Assembly (NCBI GenBank): GCA_902613275.1
Contig: CACMGM010000001.1
Location: 84,692-148,691, forward strand
Reading direction: 5' to 3'
Length of the DNA: 64,000 bases
Origin: an uncultured Alphaproteobacteria bacterium
GTDB taxonomy: Bacteria > Pseudomonadota > Alphaproteobacteria > HIMB59 > GCA-002718135
The position numbers and the translations under genes are program-made. The notes beneath the pieces were generated by a model that was given only the letters and a program-made list of their open reading frames with translations, searched no databases and had not been told where the DNA came from. This document shows positions 47,093 to 54,870 of the stretch, in pieces (within the stretch, counting starts at the first letter, position 1; every line of letters begins with the position of its first letter).

Positions 47093-48907
47093 TCAATTAC
47101 TAACTAAACCTTCTTCCATTTTAATTAATTCATACCATCGATTTTCTTTTGTATTAAGATCACTATTAAGAACTTCCATTTTAGAAGTTATTTCTTGATA
47201 GCGTTCAAAATTTTCCAAATACAAGTTTGTATCCTTCAATTCATGTTTAATATCTTCTAATTCTTGTTGAATATTTTTTATTTGAGTTGGAAGTTGTTCT
47301 AATTCATATTGAAACTTATATGATAATTTAGGTTTTGAATTCTTTATTTTATTGTTTTCTGAATTTGGTTTTTTAGTTTCTTTATTTTTAACTAATTGTT
47401 GATTTTCAGATTTCAAAAAATCACTGTATCCACCAAAAAACAAAGATACATTTCCATCCTCTTTAAAATGTAAAATCTTATTTACAGTTTGATCTAAAAA
47501 ATCTCGGTCATGCGATACTATTAGTAATGTTCCGTTATAATTGGATAGCATTTCAGTTAACAGATCTAGTGTTTCTAAATCTAGATCATTTGTTGGCTCA
47601 TCTAATATAAGTCCAGTTTTAGGATTAGCTAATACTTTTGCCAATAGCAATCTATTTTGCTCTCCTCCTGATAATGTTTGTATCGTATGGTTAACGTTTT
47701 TAGGATCAAACTGAAAATCTTTCACATAGCTACAGACATGCCTATCTCTTCCCTGAACTTTTAAATAGTCTCCTCCAGAGGGCACTAAAATATCTTTAAT
47801 AGATTTTCTTCCATTAAGATCATTACGCATCTGATCAAAATAAGAAAATTCTAAATTTTTTTTCAACTTAATTTTACCTTTAGTAATTTTTATTTCATTA
47901 AGAATGGTCCGAAGAAAAGTTGATTTACCACTCCCATTATTACCTAAAAGACCAATACGATCATTTTTTGAAATTTTTATAGATAAATTTTTAAAAACAA
48001 ATTCACTTTGATTTGGATATTTCACAAACACTTCTTGAAGTTCAGCAATAAATTTCGATTGATCGCTAGATTTTTTAGAAACTTGTGGTCTTAAAGATTT
48101 AATTGCACTTCTGTAAGAAGCTTCATCCTTTTCTAATTGCGCTTTTAATTCTTTCGCTCTTTTTAATCTTTTTTCATTTCGCTTAACTCTCGCCTTTACA
48201 CCTTTATTTGCCCACTCGAGTTCAATATTAACAAATTGCTTTCTATTTCTTAATTCTCTATGTTCTTGATCGAGTAACTCCTCTGACCATTTGTCAAAAT
48301 CCTTAAATCCCCTAGGGCTTACCCGTAATTTTCCTCTATCTATCCAAAATACCTTGTTAGTAAAATTACTTAGAAAAGTTCTATCATGGCTCACACATAT
48401 AATTGTCTTATTTAAATTGCGTAAATAACTTTCTAGCCATTCAATGCATTGTAAATCTAGATGATTGGTTGGCTCATCTAATAACAAAACATCGGAGTCT
48501 TTTAATAAAGTTCTAATTAAATAAACTTTCCTTTTTTGACCTCCTGAAAGATCTTCAACATTAGCAAGTTTATCTAAATTGAGTTTATTGCAAAATATAT
48601 CAACAAAATGTTTATTCTGTTCATTAAGTAGGTCTGAAAAATTCTCTTCAATAGTTTTGTTATCTAGTTTTTCAAATTTTTGATTAAAATATCCGACTTT
48701 AAGACCAGGGTAATTCCATAACTCACCTGCATCTAAATCTTGATCACCATAAATAGTTTTCATTAAGGTCGTTTTTCCAACACCATTCTTACCAACGAGC
48801 GCAATCATATCACCCTTGTGTAAATTTAGGTTTAAATCTTGAAAAATTACTTTTTTCCCAAATTTAATTTCTACTTCTCTAAGAGAAAATAATAAATCAC
48901 TTGCCAC
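47093..48907 (-). CDS. uup: ABC-F family ATPase (Uup)
   Basis: Soluble double-ATPase that acts on ribosomes or DNA junctions, not a transporter. Two ABC cassettes are present: Walker A VGKNGVGKTTLMKTIYG with signature LSGGQKRKVYL, and LGNNGSGKSTFLRT with LSGGEQNRLLLA, joined by the charged P-site tRNA interaction linker around residues 240-290. A C-terminal coiled-coil (about 540-600), which binds DNA in Uup, is visible. 604 residues. Gene symbol rests on that C-terminal extension; related EttA lacks it. Confidence 0.85.
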   Translation of the reverse strand: MASDLLFSLREVEIKFGKKVIFQDLNLNLHKGDMIALVGKNGVGKTTLMKTIYGDQDLDAGELWNYPGLKVGYFNQKFEKLDNKTIEENFSDLLNEQNKHFVDIFCNKLNLDKLANVEDLSGGQKRKVYLIRTLLKDSDVLLLDEPTNHLDLQCIEWLESYLRNLNKTIICVSHDRTFLSNFTNKVFWIDRGKLRVSPRGFKDFDKWSEELLDQEHRELRNRKQFVNIELEWANKGVKARVKRNEKRLKRAKELKAQLEKDEASYRSAIKSLRPQVSKKSSDQSKFIAELQEVFVKYPNQSEFVFKNLSIKISKNDRIGLLGNNGSGKSTFLRTILNEIKITKGKIKLKKNLEFSYFDQMRNDLNGRKSIKDILVPSGGDYLKVQGRDRHVCSYVKDFQFDPKNVNHTIQTLSGGEQNRLLLAKVLANPKTGLILDEPTNDLDLETLDLLTEMLSNYNGTLLIVSHDRDFLDQTVNKILHFKEDGNVSLFFGGYSDFLKSENQQLVKNKETKKPNSENNKIKNSKPKLSYKFQYELEQLPTQIKNIQQELEDIKHELKDTNLYLENFERYQEITSKMEVLNSDLNTKENRWYELIKMEEGLVSN

Positions 48908-48918
48908 GAATTAAAGTC

Positions 48919-49035
48919 TTATATAATTTTGTAATAGACAACAATAAAATCAAGAATCATAAATATAACAAATAGTATTGCCACTCTCGTTAAAGACCAT
49001 TGACCTTTAGGAAAAATAAAATTTAAAAATTTCAT
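48919..49035 (-). CDS. Possible small single-pass membrane protein
   Basis: A 38-residue frame with an ATG 6 bases after the isomerase stop: a short charged start (FPKGQWSLTR) followed by one hydrophobic helix (VAILFVIFMILDFIVVYY). It fits neatly into the 130-base gap between the isomerase and uup on the same strand. No ribosome-binding site of note and no known homologue in mind; could be chance. Confidence 0.4.
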   Translation of the reverse strand: MKFLNFIFPKGQWSLTRVAILFVIFMILDFIVVYYKII

Positions 49036-49041
49036 AATAAT

Positions 49042-49647
49042 TTACTCACTTTGTAACTTAATCCATTTAATACAATCTTCAAGTCTATCATCTCCCCAGA
49101 ATACTTCCTTACCATCGTATATAAATGTAGGACTTCCAAAAACTCCTTTTTTATAAGCATATTCAGTATTGCTTAAGTATTTATCTTTAATTTCCTGATC
49201 GTTTGCTTTTTTTAAGGTCTCATCAGCATCTAAATTAAGCTCCTGAAAAATTTCATTTAAATTTGGCTGAGTAGCTGGTTCTTTACCTTGCTGAAACCAT
49301 CTTTGATATGTTTTATAAACGTAATCTACCCCCCAACCCTCATTCATTCCAAGAATTGCTATTTGATTTGCTAAATCAAATTCTTTTAAGGGATAAGGAG
49401 CAGGAACTTTAGCTTCAAAACCGTAAAATTTTGCTCTTCTTTCTATGTCTCTCCACATGTAATCTGATTTTATTTTTTTAGCTGGGGGCGTGAATGGAAT
49501 ATTATCCATGTCCATCATAATTTTGCGAACACTGAAAGGGTGCCAATTGAATTTAATATTTTCTTTTTTTGCAACATCATGCAATCTATTAACTGTTAAA
49601 TAAGTATAAGTACTGCCAATAGAAAACCAAAAATTTATTTCTTTCAT
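49042..49647 (-). CDS. DsbA-family/2-hydroxychromene-2-carboxylate isomerase-like protein
   Basis: Thioredoxin-fold protein of the kappa-class glutathione transferase/HCCA isomerase group, 201 residues. The opening INFWFSIGSTYTYLTVNRL has the catalytic Ser place seen in this family, WHPFSVRKIMMDM follows, and GVFGSPTFIYDGKEVFWGDDRL is the classic C-terminal motif with its cis-Pro. It uses glutathione as cofactor in aromatic or organic-acid breakdown. Neighbour of a GST gene, in line with glutathione-dependent chemistry. Confidence 0.88.
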   Translation of the reverse strand: MKEINFWFSIGSTYTYLTVNRLHDVAKKENIKFNWHPFSVRKIMMDMDNIPFTPPAKKIKSDYMWRDIERRAKFYGFEAKVPAPYPLKEFDLANQIAILGMNEGWGVDYVYKTYQRWFQQGKEPATQPNLNEIFQELNLDADETLKKANDQEIKDKYLSNTEYAYKKGVFGSPTFIYDGKEVFWGDDRLEDCIKWIKLQSE

Positions 49648-49673
49648 AAAGAATCCTTTTAAACTATTTTCTT

Positions 49674-50525
49674 TTATTCGATAATTATTTCTTCAGGTGT
49701 TGAGTCTATTTCTTTATTGTGATCCCATGTAATTCCATTTTTTCCAGATCCAAATTTAGCTGATTTATTTGTATAAGGAAATTTATATAATATTGAATTA
49801 AAATATTTTTGCATTTTAGGAAGTGTTTTAAAATTTAAAAAAAATTTAGAAACTAATGGAAATCCTAATTGTTCAAAAAAATTATCAGAGTTTATATTTT
49901 TTACAAATTTATAGTATTTTAAAAATTCGACATAAAGTTCTAACGTATCAAACAAATTAAAATCTGGTGAAGAAATATGATTACCTATTAAAAATAGTTT
50001 AATTTCTGAATTATTTTTTTTACTGAGCCAATGTTCAAATTTTTGTAACTTACCAGCATTTGAATGTTCAAAGACTTGATTAAAGACAGTTGAAGCTTCA
50101 TTTAATTCATCATTTTCATTTTCAAAATGTGTATAAGCAAATCTTGTAACTATATTCCTTAAATCAACAGTTTCTTGAAGGAATTGATTGCAATCTAATT
50201 CTTCTTTAGAATTTTCTCCAAACATATTAAATTTCTTGCCGAGATAAGTTAAACAAGTAATAGATTGAGCGATTATTTTTTCTTTACCTCCCTCATTAAA
50301 TTGTAAATAAGGTAAATTAATTAAACTATTTTTTTTCTTTAAAATAATTTTATCTTTTTCGTGCCATTCACTACCATCATAAGTTAGGGAATTACTCTCT
50401 AATTTTGGAATTAGTCTATAAATTTTTGAAATAAGAGGAACGCCAGCATAAATGATCATTTGCCTTGAAGCTGATCCTAGACCTTTAGTGCTCCAATATC
50501 CTAGTGTAATTTTTTCAATACTCAT
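49674..50525 (-). CDS. Glutathione S-transferase-like protein
   Basis: 283-residue protein resembling GSTs with a mu/alpha-like thioredoxin domain. The opening LGYWSTKGLGSASRQMIIYAG and the PYLQFNEGGKEKIIAQS glutathione-binding turn (Gln-Ser) are visible; the helical C-terminal domain is poorly conserved. The usual catalytic Tyr/Ser may be the Tyr in LGYWS. Substrate unknown. On the minus strand just before the ABM-like genes start on the plus strand. Confidence 0.75.
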   Translation of the reverse strand: MSIEKITLGYWSTKGLGSASRQMIIYAGVPLISKIYRLIPKLESNSLTYDGSEWHEKDKIILKKKNSLINLPYLQFNEGGKEKIIAQSITCLTYLGKKFNMFGENSKEELDCNQFLQETVDLRNIVTRFAYTHFENENDELNEASTVFNQVFEHSNAGKLQKFEHWLSKKNNSEIKLFLIGNHISSPDFNLFDTLELYVEFLKYYKFVKNINSDNFFEQLGFPLVSKFFLNFKTLPKMQKYFNSILYKFPYTNKSAKFGSGKNGITWDHNKEIDSTPEEIIIE

Positions 50526-50720
50526 ATTTTAAAAACAATCTCTTTTTAAAGTTATTCTAATTTTAATAAAAATTTAATGTATAAAATTTTTGTAAAATTA
50601 ATGGTTATTTCAGATAAATTAGAATACCATTATTTACTATTAAAAATTAATATTTTTTTAATCATTTTTTTATTTTGTTATTATTCCTTTATTTTAGTTG
50701 TTTTAACAAAGGAGGTAAAT

Positions 50721-51335
50721 ATGATAGCGACTTGGAAAATAAGAACAGACTATGCAAATGCAATAGATATCTTTGATAAAATTTCACCTTGGTTTAAAGA
50801 AAGTGGAGCTCAAATGACTGCAGTTATGCATAACATTGGTGGTCAAGATAATACTTTTACTATGGCAGCAGGATTTGAGAGTTATGAAGCATTTGGAAAA
50901 AATGATGATGCTTGGTCTTCTTCACCAGAATGGTGGCAAAAAATGCAACCAAATTTTATGAACAATGAATTAGTAGAAGCTGTTTATTTAAATGAAATGG
51001 TTGGTAACATTAAATCACCAAGTGAAAAAATGCCAGTTTTTGCAAATTTTGTTTGTAGTCATCCAGATAATGATGCCGTTAGAAAAAGTTATGAAATAGA
51101 TGAAAAACATTACATGTCTAATGGCGCAACTGGAGTTGCAATTTATTCAATGTTAGGAGATAGAAATAATCAATTTATCTTTAGTGCTCGTTTCAATAAT
51201 ATGCAAGAGTTAGGTAAATGTATGGATGTTAACCAAAACTCTTCAGATTATTGGGCAAGTCACAAAGATTATTATGCAAATCTAAATATCCATCTTCATT
51301 TTAATTCTAGAGTAATCAAAAGAGATATTTATTAA
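50721..51335 (+). CDS. Tandem-ABM-like protein, copy 1 (function unknown)
   Basis: 204-residue protein made of two similar halves of ~100 residues. Half 1 has FKESGAQMTAVMHNIGGQDN and GFESYEAFGKNDDAW; half 2 has YMSNGATGVAIYSMLGDRNN and RFNNMQELGKCMDVN, so each half repeats the beta-alpha-beta pattern of dimeric alpha/beta-barrel (ABM-like) domains. The frame is open from 50577, but the only good ribosome-binding site (AAAGGAGG) precedes the ATG at 50721. No signal peptide. First of three paralogues. No catalytic residue assignable. Confidence 0.7.
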   Translation: MIATWKIRTDYANAIDIFDKISPWFKESGAQMTAVMHNIGGQDNTFTMAAGFESYEAFGKNDDAWSSSPEWWQKMQPNFMNNELVEAVYLNEMVGNIKSPSEKMPVFANFVCSHPDNDAVRKSYEIDEKHYMSNGATGVAIYSMLGDRNNQFIFSARFNNMQELGKCMDVNQNSSDYWASHKDYYANLNIHLHFNSRVIKRDIY

Positions 51336-51346
51336 AAGGAGGAAAT

Positions 51347-51976
51347 ATGATGATTGTAGCATGGAAATATAGAACTAACTTTGAAAATGCTTATGATTCT
51401 TTTGGAAAAATTTCTAAATTTCATAAAGATGCAGGAGCAGATTGGATTAATATGTTCATTACAACAGGTGCAGATAATGGATCTTTTATAACTGCAGTAG
51501 GCTTTGAAAACATGAAAGCATATGGAAAAATGGATGATATGTGGAATGCCCCAGATAGTGAAATGGATAAAATTATGGCAAATAATTTAAGTGATACCCA
51601 TTTAATTGAAACATATAATCTAAATTTGATGGCTGGTAATATAGAAGGTGATCAATCACCTGAGGTTTTTTCAAATTTCATTTTTGAATGCGATGATGTT
51701 CAAGCTGTAAGAGATAGTCATGAAGCAGATTGGAAATATTATCAAGATGGAGGTTGTACAGGAATAGATATTCATCGAATAAGTGGAGGTGATTATGCAT
51801 CTAATAATACATTCATGTTTTGCGCCAGATTTAAATCAATGGAAGACCTAGGAGCTAATTGGGATAAAATGGGAGAAAGTTCTTATGGTAAAGATCTTTC
51901 GGATTATCATTCAAAAATTAAAATTATAAAAAATTTTAATGGAAGAAGTTTAAAATTTGAGAGATTTAAATCATGA
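51347..51976 (+). CDS. Tandem-ABM-like protein, copy 2 (function unknown)
   Basis: 209 residues; same two-half build. Half 1: FHKDAGADWINMFITTGADNG, GFENMKAYGKMDDMWN; half 2: YYQDGGCTGIDIHRIS, RFKSMEDLGANWDKM. A strong AAAAGGAGG ribosome-binding site lies before the ATG; an adjacent ATG (51350) is an alternative. It begins 11 bases after copy 1 and ends overlapping the next gene by 4 bases, so the three form an operon with the small YdhR-like protein. Confidence 0.7.
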   Translation: MMIVAWKYRTNFENAYDSFGKISKFHKDAGADWINMFITTGADNGSFITAVGFENMKAYGKMDDMWNAPDSEMDKIMANNLSDTHLIETYNLNLMAGNIEGDQSPEVFSNFIFECDDVQAVRDSHEADWKYYQDGGCTGIDIHRISGGDYASNNTFMFCARFKSMEDLGANWDKMGESSYGKDLSDYHSKIKIIKNFNGRSLKFERFKS

Positions 51977-52290
51977 AAATATTGATAATCAATTTTAATC
52001 TTAAAAATTTAAGCGTTGATGACTTCAAAGCTCAAGCGCACATAGATGCAATGGATTTTAGAGAGGTCGAAGGACTAATATCAAAATATTTCATAGGTGA
52101 TGAAAGTGATAATATTTTTGGAGGAGTATATATTTTTAAAGATGAAGAAAGTCTTGAGAAGTATAAAAAAGGGCCAATATTTGAGTTTTTATCTACAAAT
52201 GAATATTTTGATAACTTTACTACTAAAGAACATGGTGTGATTGATGGTCCTTCAATAATTGCAGGAGCAGCAACAAAAGCAATATCTTAA
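51973..52290 (+). CDS. YdhR-like ABM-fold protein
   Basis: 105-residue single-domain protein resembling the putative monooxygenase YdhR family: EGLISKYFIGDESDNIFGG followed by YIFKDEESLEKYKKGPIFEF. Such ferredoxin-fold proteins act as small monooxygenases or sensors; activity here is not shown. Overlaps copy 2 by 4 bases (ATGA), so it is translated with it. Followed by a hairpin at 52297-52319. Confidence 0.7.
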   Translation: MKILIINFNLKNLSVDDFKAQAHIDAMDFREVEGLISKYFIGDESDNIFGGVYIFKDEESLEKYKKGPIFEFLSTNEYFDNFTTKEHGVIDGPSIIAGAATKAIS

Positions 52291-52296
52291 TTTATA

Positions 52297-52319
52297 AAGC
52301 AGGAATATGATTCCTGCTT
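52297..52319 (+). terminator. Hairpin after the YdhR-like gene
   Basis: A 9-bp stem (aagcaggaa / ttcctgctt) with a 5-base loop, 7 bases after the stop. No U-run follows, so it may be a weak or factor-dependent terminator, or an mRNA 3' stabiliser. Confidence 0.5.
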
Positions 52320-52441
52320 CAAACTAAATTTAAATAATAAAAATTTAATTTTTTAATTTTTAATAATTATTCAATCTTTTGAATTGTCCACATAAGATTT
52401 AATTTTAATATTTTTTTAAAGGTAAAAATTAATAATTTTGT

Positions 52442-52484
52442 AAAAAAAGGAGATTTTAATAATCTTCTAAAAAAAGGAGATTTT
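52442..52484 (+). repeat. 16-bp direct repeat carrying two Shine-Dalgarno elements
   Basis: aaaaaaaggagatttt occurs twice, at 52442-52457 and 52469-52484, 27 bases apart; the second copy is the ribosome-binding site of the following gene. Around copy 1, agatt (52451-52455) and aatct can pair. No start codon is placed for the first copy. It looks like a local duplication of the leader. Confidence 0.7.
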
Positions 52485-52485
52485 T

Positions 52486-53100
52486 ATGATAGTAGGTAGT
52501 TGGACTTATAGAATATCTAATGCAAATGCTATTAAGGCATTTAATACTGCTTCGGTATATTTTAAAAAATATGGAGCATTAGGATCATCAATTTTAAGTC
52601 ATCTTGGAAAAAATAATGGATCATACACTGTTAATATTGGTTATGAAAATTATGCTCATTTCGGAGAAGTAGATGATAAAATATCAAATGATGAAAATTT
52701 TGCTTCTGAAATGGAGCCATATTTTGCTGATACTAAATGGGAAACAAACAATTTTTATGAACCCATGACTCACAATATGCCCCCTGATCCAGGAGTAAAA
52801 CCAGTATTTGCTAATTGGATGTTCTTCCATAAAGATGCTGAATTAATTCAATCTAAAGGGGAAATTTTTATTAAAGCTTGGATGGAAAGTGGAGCAACAG
52901 GTGGTACAGTTGGAAGATTGAATGGAAATGATAATGACTCTTATGGTTTTGGAGTTCGTTTTAACAACATGAAAGATTATGGTCTTGCACAAGATAAACT
53001 AAATGGTGAAAACTTTTGGTCAAATCATATAGAATTTTTAGATGAAACAGAACCTAGAGGAATGACTCTTGCAAGAGTTTTAGAAACTACTTGGAATTAA
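52486..53100 (+). CDS. Tandem-ABM-like protein, copy 3 (function unknown)
   Basis: 204 residues; same two-half build (FKKYGALGSSILSHLGKNNG, GYENYAHFGEVDDKI; WMESGATGGTVGRLNGN, RFNNMKDYGLAQDKL). It begins MIVGSWTYRISNANA, like copy 1's MIATWKIRTDYANA and copy 2's MMIVAWKYRTNFENA. It stands apart from copies 1 and 2 with its own leader of repeated Shine-Dalgarno sequences and its own terminator, so it may be separately regulated. Confidence 0.7.
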   Translation: MIVGSWTYRISNANAIKAFNTASVYFKKYGALGSSILSHLGKNNGSYTVNIGYENYAHFGEVDDKISNDENFASEMEPYFADTKWETNNFYEPMTHNMPPDPGVKPVFANWMFFHKDAELIQSKGEIFIKAWMESGATGGTVGRLNGNDNDSYGFGVRFNNMKDYGLAQDKLNGENFWSNHIEFLDETEPRGMTLARVLETTWN

Positions 53101-53108
53101 AAAATTAA

Positions 53109-53142
53109 AAATCAGTAGGATAATTTCCTACTGATTTTTTTA
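53109..53142 (+). terminator. Intrinsic terminator after the third ABM-like gene
   Basis: A 12-bp perfect stem (aaatcagtagga / tcctactgattt) with a 5-base loop, followed by a run of T. Sits 8 bases after the gene's stop. Confidence 0.85.
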
Positions 53143-53211
53143 ATTATATAATTATTTTTTTTGCAACTTAATTATATTTAGTTTTTATTAATAATATAAC
53201 TTAAAAGCACA

Positions 53212-54369
53212 ATGAAGGAAAAATTTCAGAAAGAAGTAATTACGTGTTTCGGTGGTGCTTTTTTAATAATGTTTATGATTGGAATATATTTTGTTTATGT
53301 TCCTTGGAACATTGATCGTTTAGATATAACCGAATCTGAACTAGGTATATCAATTTGTGCTTTTGGGTTTGCTAACCTATTTGCCAATCAACTAGGAGCT
53401 AGAGTAATTGTTCCAAAAATAGGAACAACAAATACAATAATATTGGGAATATTTATTTTCTCGTATTTGCCTCTTGCTATAGCTAGTGCTCCTAATTATT
53501 TTTTTTTTACTCTTTTTTTTATACCAATTGGTATTGGTGCGGGTTTTATTTTTCCTATAATTAATTCTCAGATAGCTATTATTGAACAGAAAACAGGTAG
53601 AGTTTTACTTCCAATGACTCAGGCTTTTTTTTCTGCTGGATCATTATTTGGTGCACTTGCAGCAGGTATTTTTATGAATTTAATACCTGATCCTAGAATT
53701 ACATTCATAATTGTAGGAAGCTTATTTCTTTTATACTCTACTATGTTTTATTTTTTTGGTTTTAAAAAGAAATTAGAAGGGAATGAAAAAATAGAAAAAT
53801 TTAAATTGCCACAGAATAATATTCTAATTTATGGTTTTTTATTAATGATGAACTTTGCAACTATAGGAATTATTATAGATTGGTCACCAGTATGGCTTAC
53901 AAAAGATTTAGGAGCACCATTATTTCTTGGAGGGTTAGTAATAATGTTTTTTAATGGTGGTGAAATAATCGCAAGAGTTTCAGGAAGTAATTTAATCAAT
54001 AAATATGGTGAAATAGTTATTGGATGTTATTTTAGTGTAATCGCTTGTATAATTTTATTTATCTCAATATTCACCATGAACTTATATATAATTTTAAGTG
54101 GTATAATAATCTTTGGGTTTGGAACGGCAAATTTTATTGCTATTGTATTAAGACAAGCAATTAGTGAAACAAATGAATCAATTAGTCTTACAATATCTAA
54201 TTTATTAACTTTAGGTTTTGGTGGTTTTATATTTGGACCAGTTATAGTTGGTTATTTGGCAGAATTTATGGGCTTAACATTTAACATGTACTTACTTTCT
54301 TTTATTTGGGCTTTTAATGGACTAGCGTTGTATTATCTAATTAATAAAAACAGTTTAAAAAATAATTAA
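53212..54369 (+). CDS. MFS transporter (fucose-permease-like), paralogue B
   Basis: 385-residue, 12-TM major facilitator protein. It is paralogous to the MFS protein at 31969-33132: both share DRLxITExEL-like openings, the ARVIVPKIGT / GRILVPKFGT loop, the WSPVWLTKDLGAPL / WSTLWLNNDLGAPL stretch and the FGxxNFxxIxxRQA motif. The substrate is unknown. It begins after the terminator that closes the ABM-like group and is followed by tRNA-Thr. Confidence 0.82.
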   Translation: MKEKFQKEVITCFGGAFLIMFMIGIYFVYVPWNIDRLDITESELGISICAFGFANLFANQLGARVIVPKIGTTNTIILGIFIFSYLPLAIASAPNYFFFTLFFIPIGIGAGFIFPIINSQIAIIEQKTGRVLLPMTQAFFSAGSLFGALAAGIFMNLIPDPRITFIIVGSLFLLYSTMFYFFGFKKKLEGNEKIEKFKLPQNNILIYGFLLMMNFATIGIIIDWSPVWLTKDLGAPLFLGGLVIMFFNGGEIIARVSGSNLINKYGEIVIGCYFSVIACIILFISIFTMNLYIILSGIIIFGFGTANFIAIVLRQAISETNESISLTISNLLTLGFGGFIFGPVIVGYLAEFMGLTFNMYLLSFIWAFNGLALYYLINKNSLKNN

Positions 54370-54403
54370 ATCTTATATTTTATGTTTCTAGAGTATCAAT
54401 TGA

Positions 54404-54478
54404 GCCGCAGTAACTCAGGGGTAGAGTAACTCATTGGTAATGAGTAAGCCGGCAGTTCGAATCTGCCCTGTGGCACCA
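54404..54478 (+). tRNA. tRNA-Thr (GGT)
   Basis: Plus-strand cloverleaf of 75 bases: acceptor GCCGCAG with CTGTGGC (one G-U), D-stem ACTC/GAGT with a short AGGGGTA loop, anticodon stem ACTCA/TGAGT around TTGGTAA giving anticodon GGT, T-stem GGCAG/CTGCC around TTCGAAT, and encoded CCA. It is the only tRNA on the plus strand here. Confidence 0.96.
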
Positions 54479-54483
54479 TTTAA

Positions 54484-54870
54484 ATGAAATATATATTTTT
54501 ATTTTTATTAATTTTTACAAATTTTGAAATAATGGCAAAAAAAATCTCAGAACTTAATTGGCAAAAAAGACTACTGATCGTATCTTATGAAAATAAAGAG
54601 GATGAATTACTCATACAAACTAAAAAATTCATAATAAGTAATAATTGTAAAATTAATGATAGAAAGTTAGATATTATTTATTTTGAAAAATTTTTAAACG
54701 AGAAATTTGAGACTCCAAAATTTATTGAAAGTAAAAAAGGTATTTGGTTAATAGGTTATGATGGGGGAATTAAAGATTTTAGCTCTGATGATAAAATATT
54801 GTTAAGACTTTTTGAAGTTATTGATTCTATGCCAATGAGAAAACAAGAAATGATTAGTGATAAATGTTAA
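54484..54870 (+). CDS. DUF4174 family protein, probably secreted
   Basis: 128 residues. A signal peptide is visible (about residues 1-18, ending FEIMA), then NWQKRLLIVSYEN and the family's C-terminal WLIGYDGGIKDF and FEVIDSMPMRKQEMISD. DUF4174 proteins are periplasmic or secreted and have a thioredoxin-like fold; function unknown. Starts 5 bases after tRNA-Thr. Confidence 0.8.
   Translation: MKYIFLFLLIFTNFEIMAKKISELNWQKRLLIVSYENKEDELLIQTKKFIISNNCKINDRKLDIIYFEKFLNEKFETPKFIESKKGIWLIGYDGGIKDFSSDDKILLRLFEVIDSMPMRKQEMISDKC

Noticed and set aside
50577..50720. Upstream 48-codon hydrophobic extension of the first ABM-like gene.
   Set aside because: It lacks a ribosome-binding site, whereas AAAGGAGG stands directly before the ATG at 50721, and the paralogues start at the matching position.
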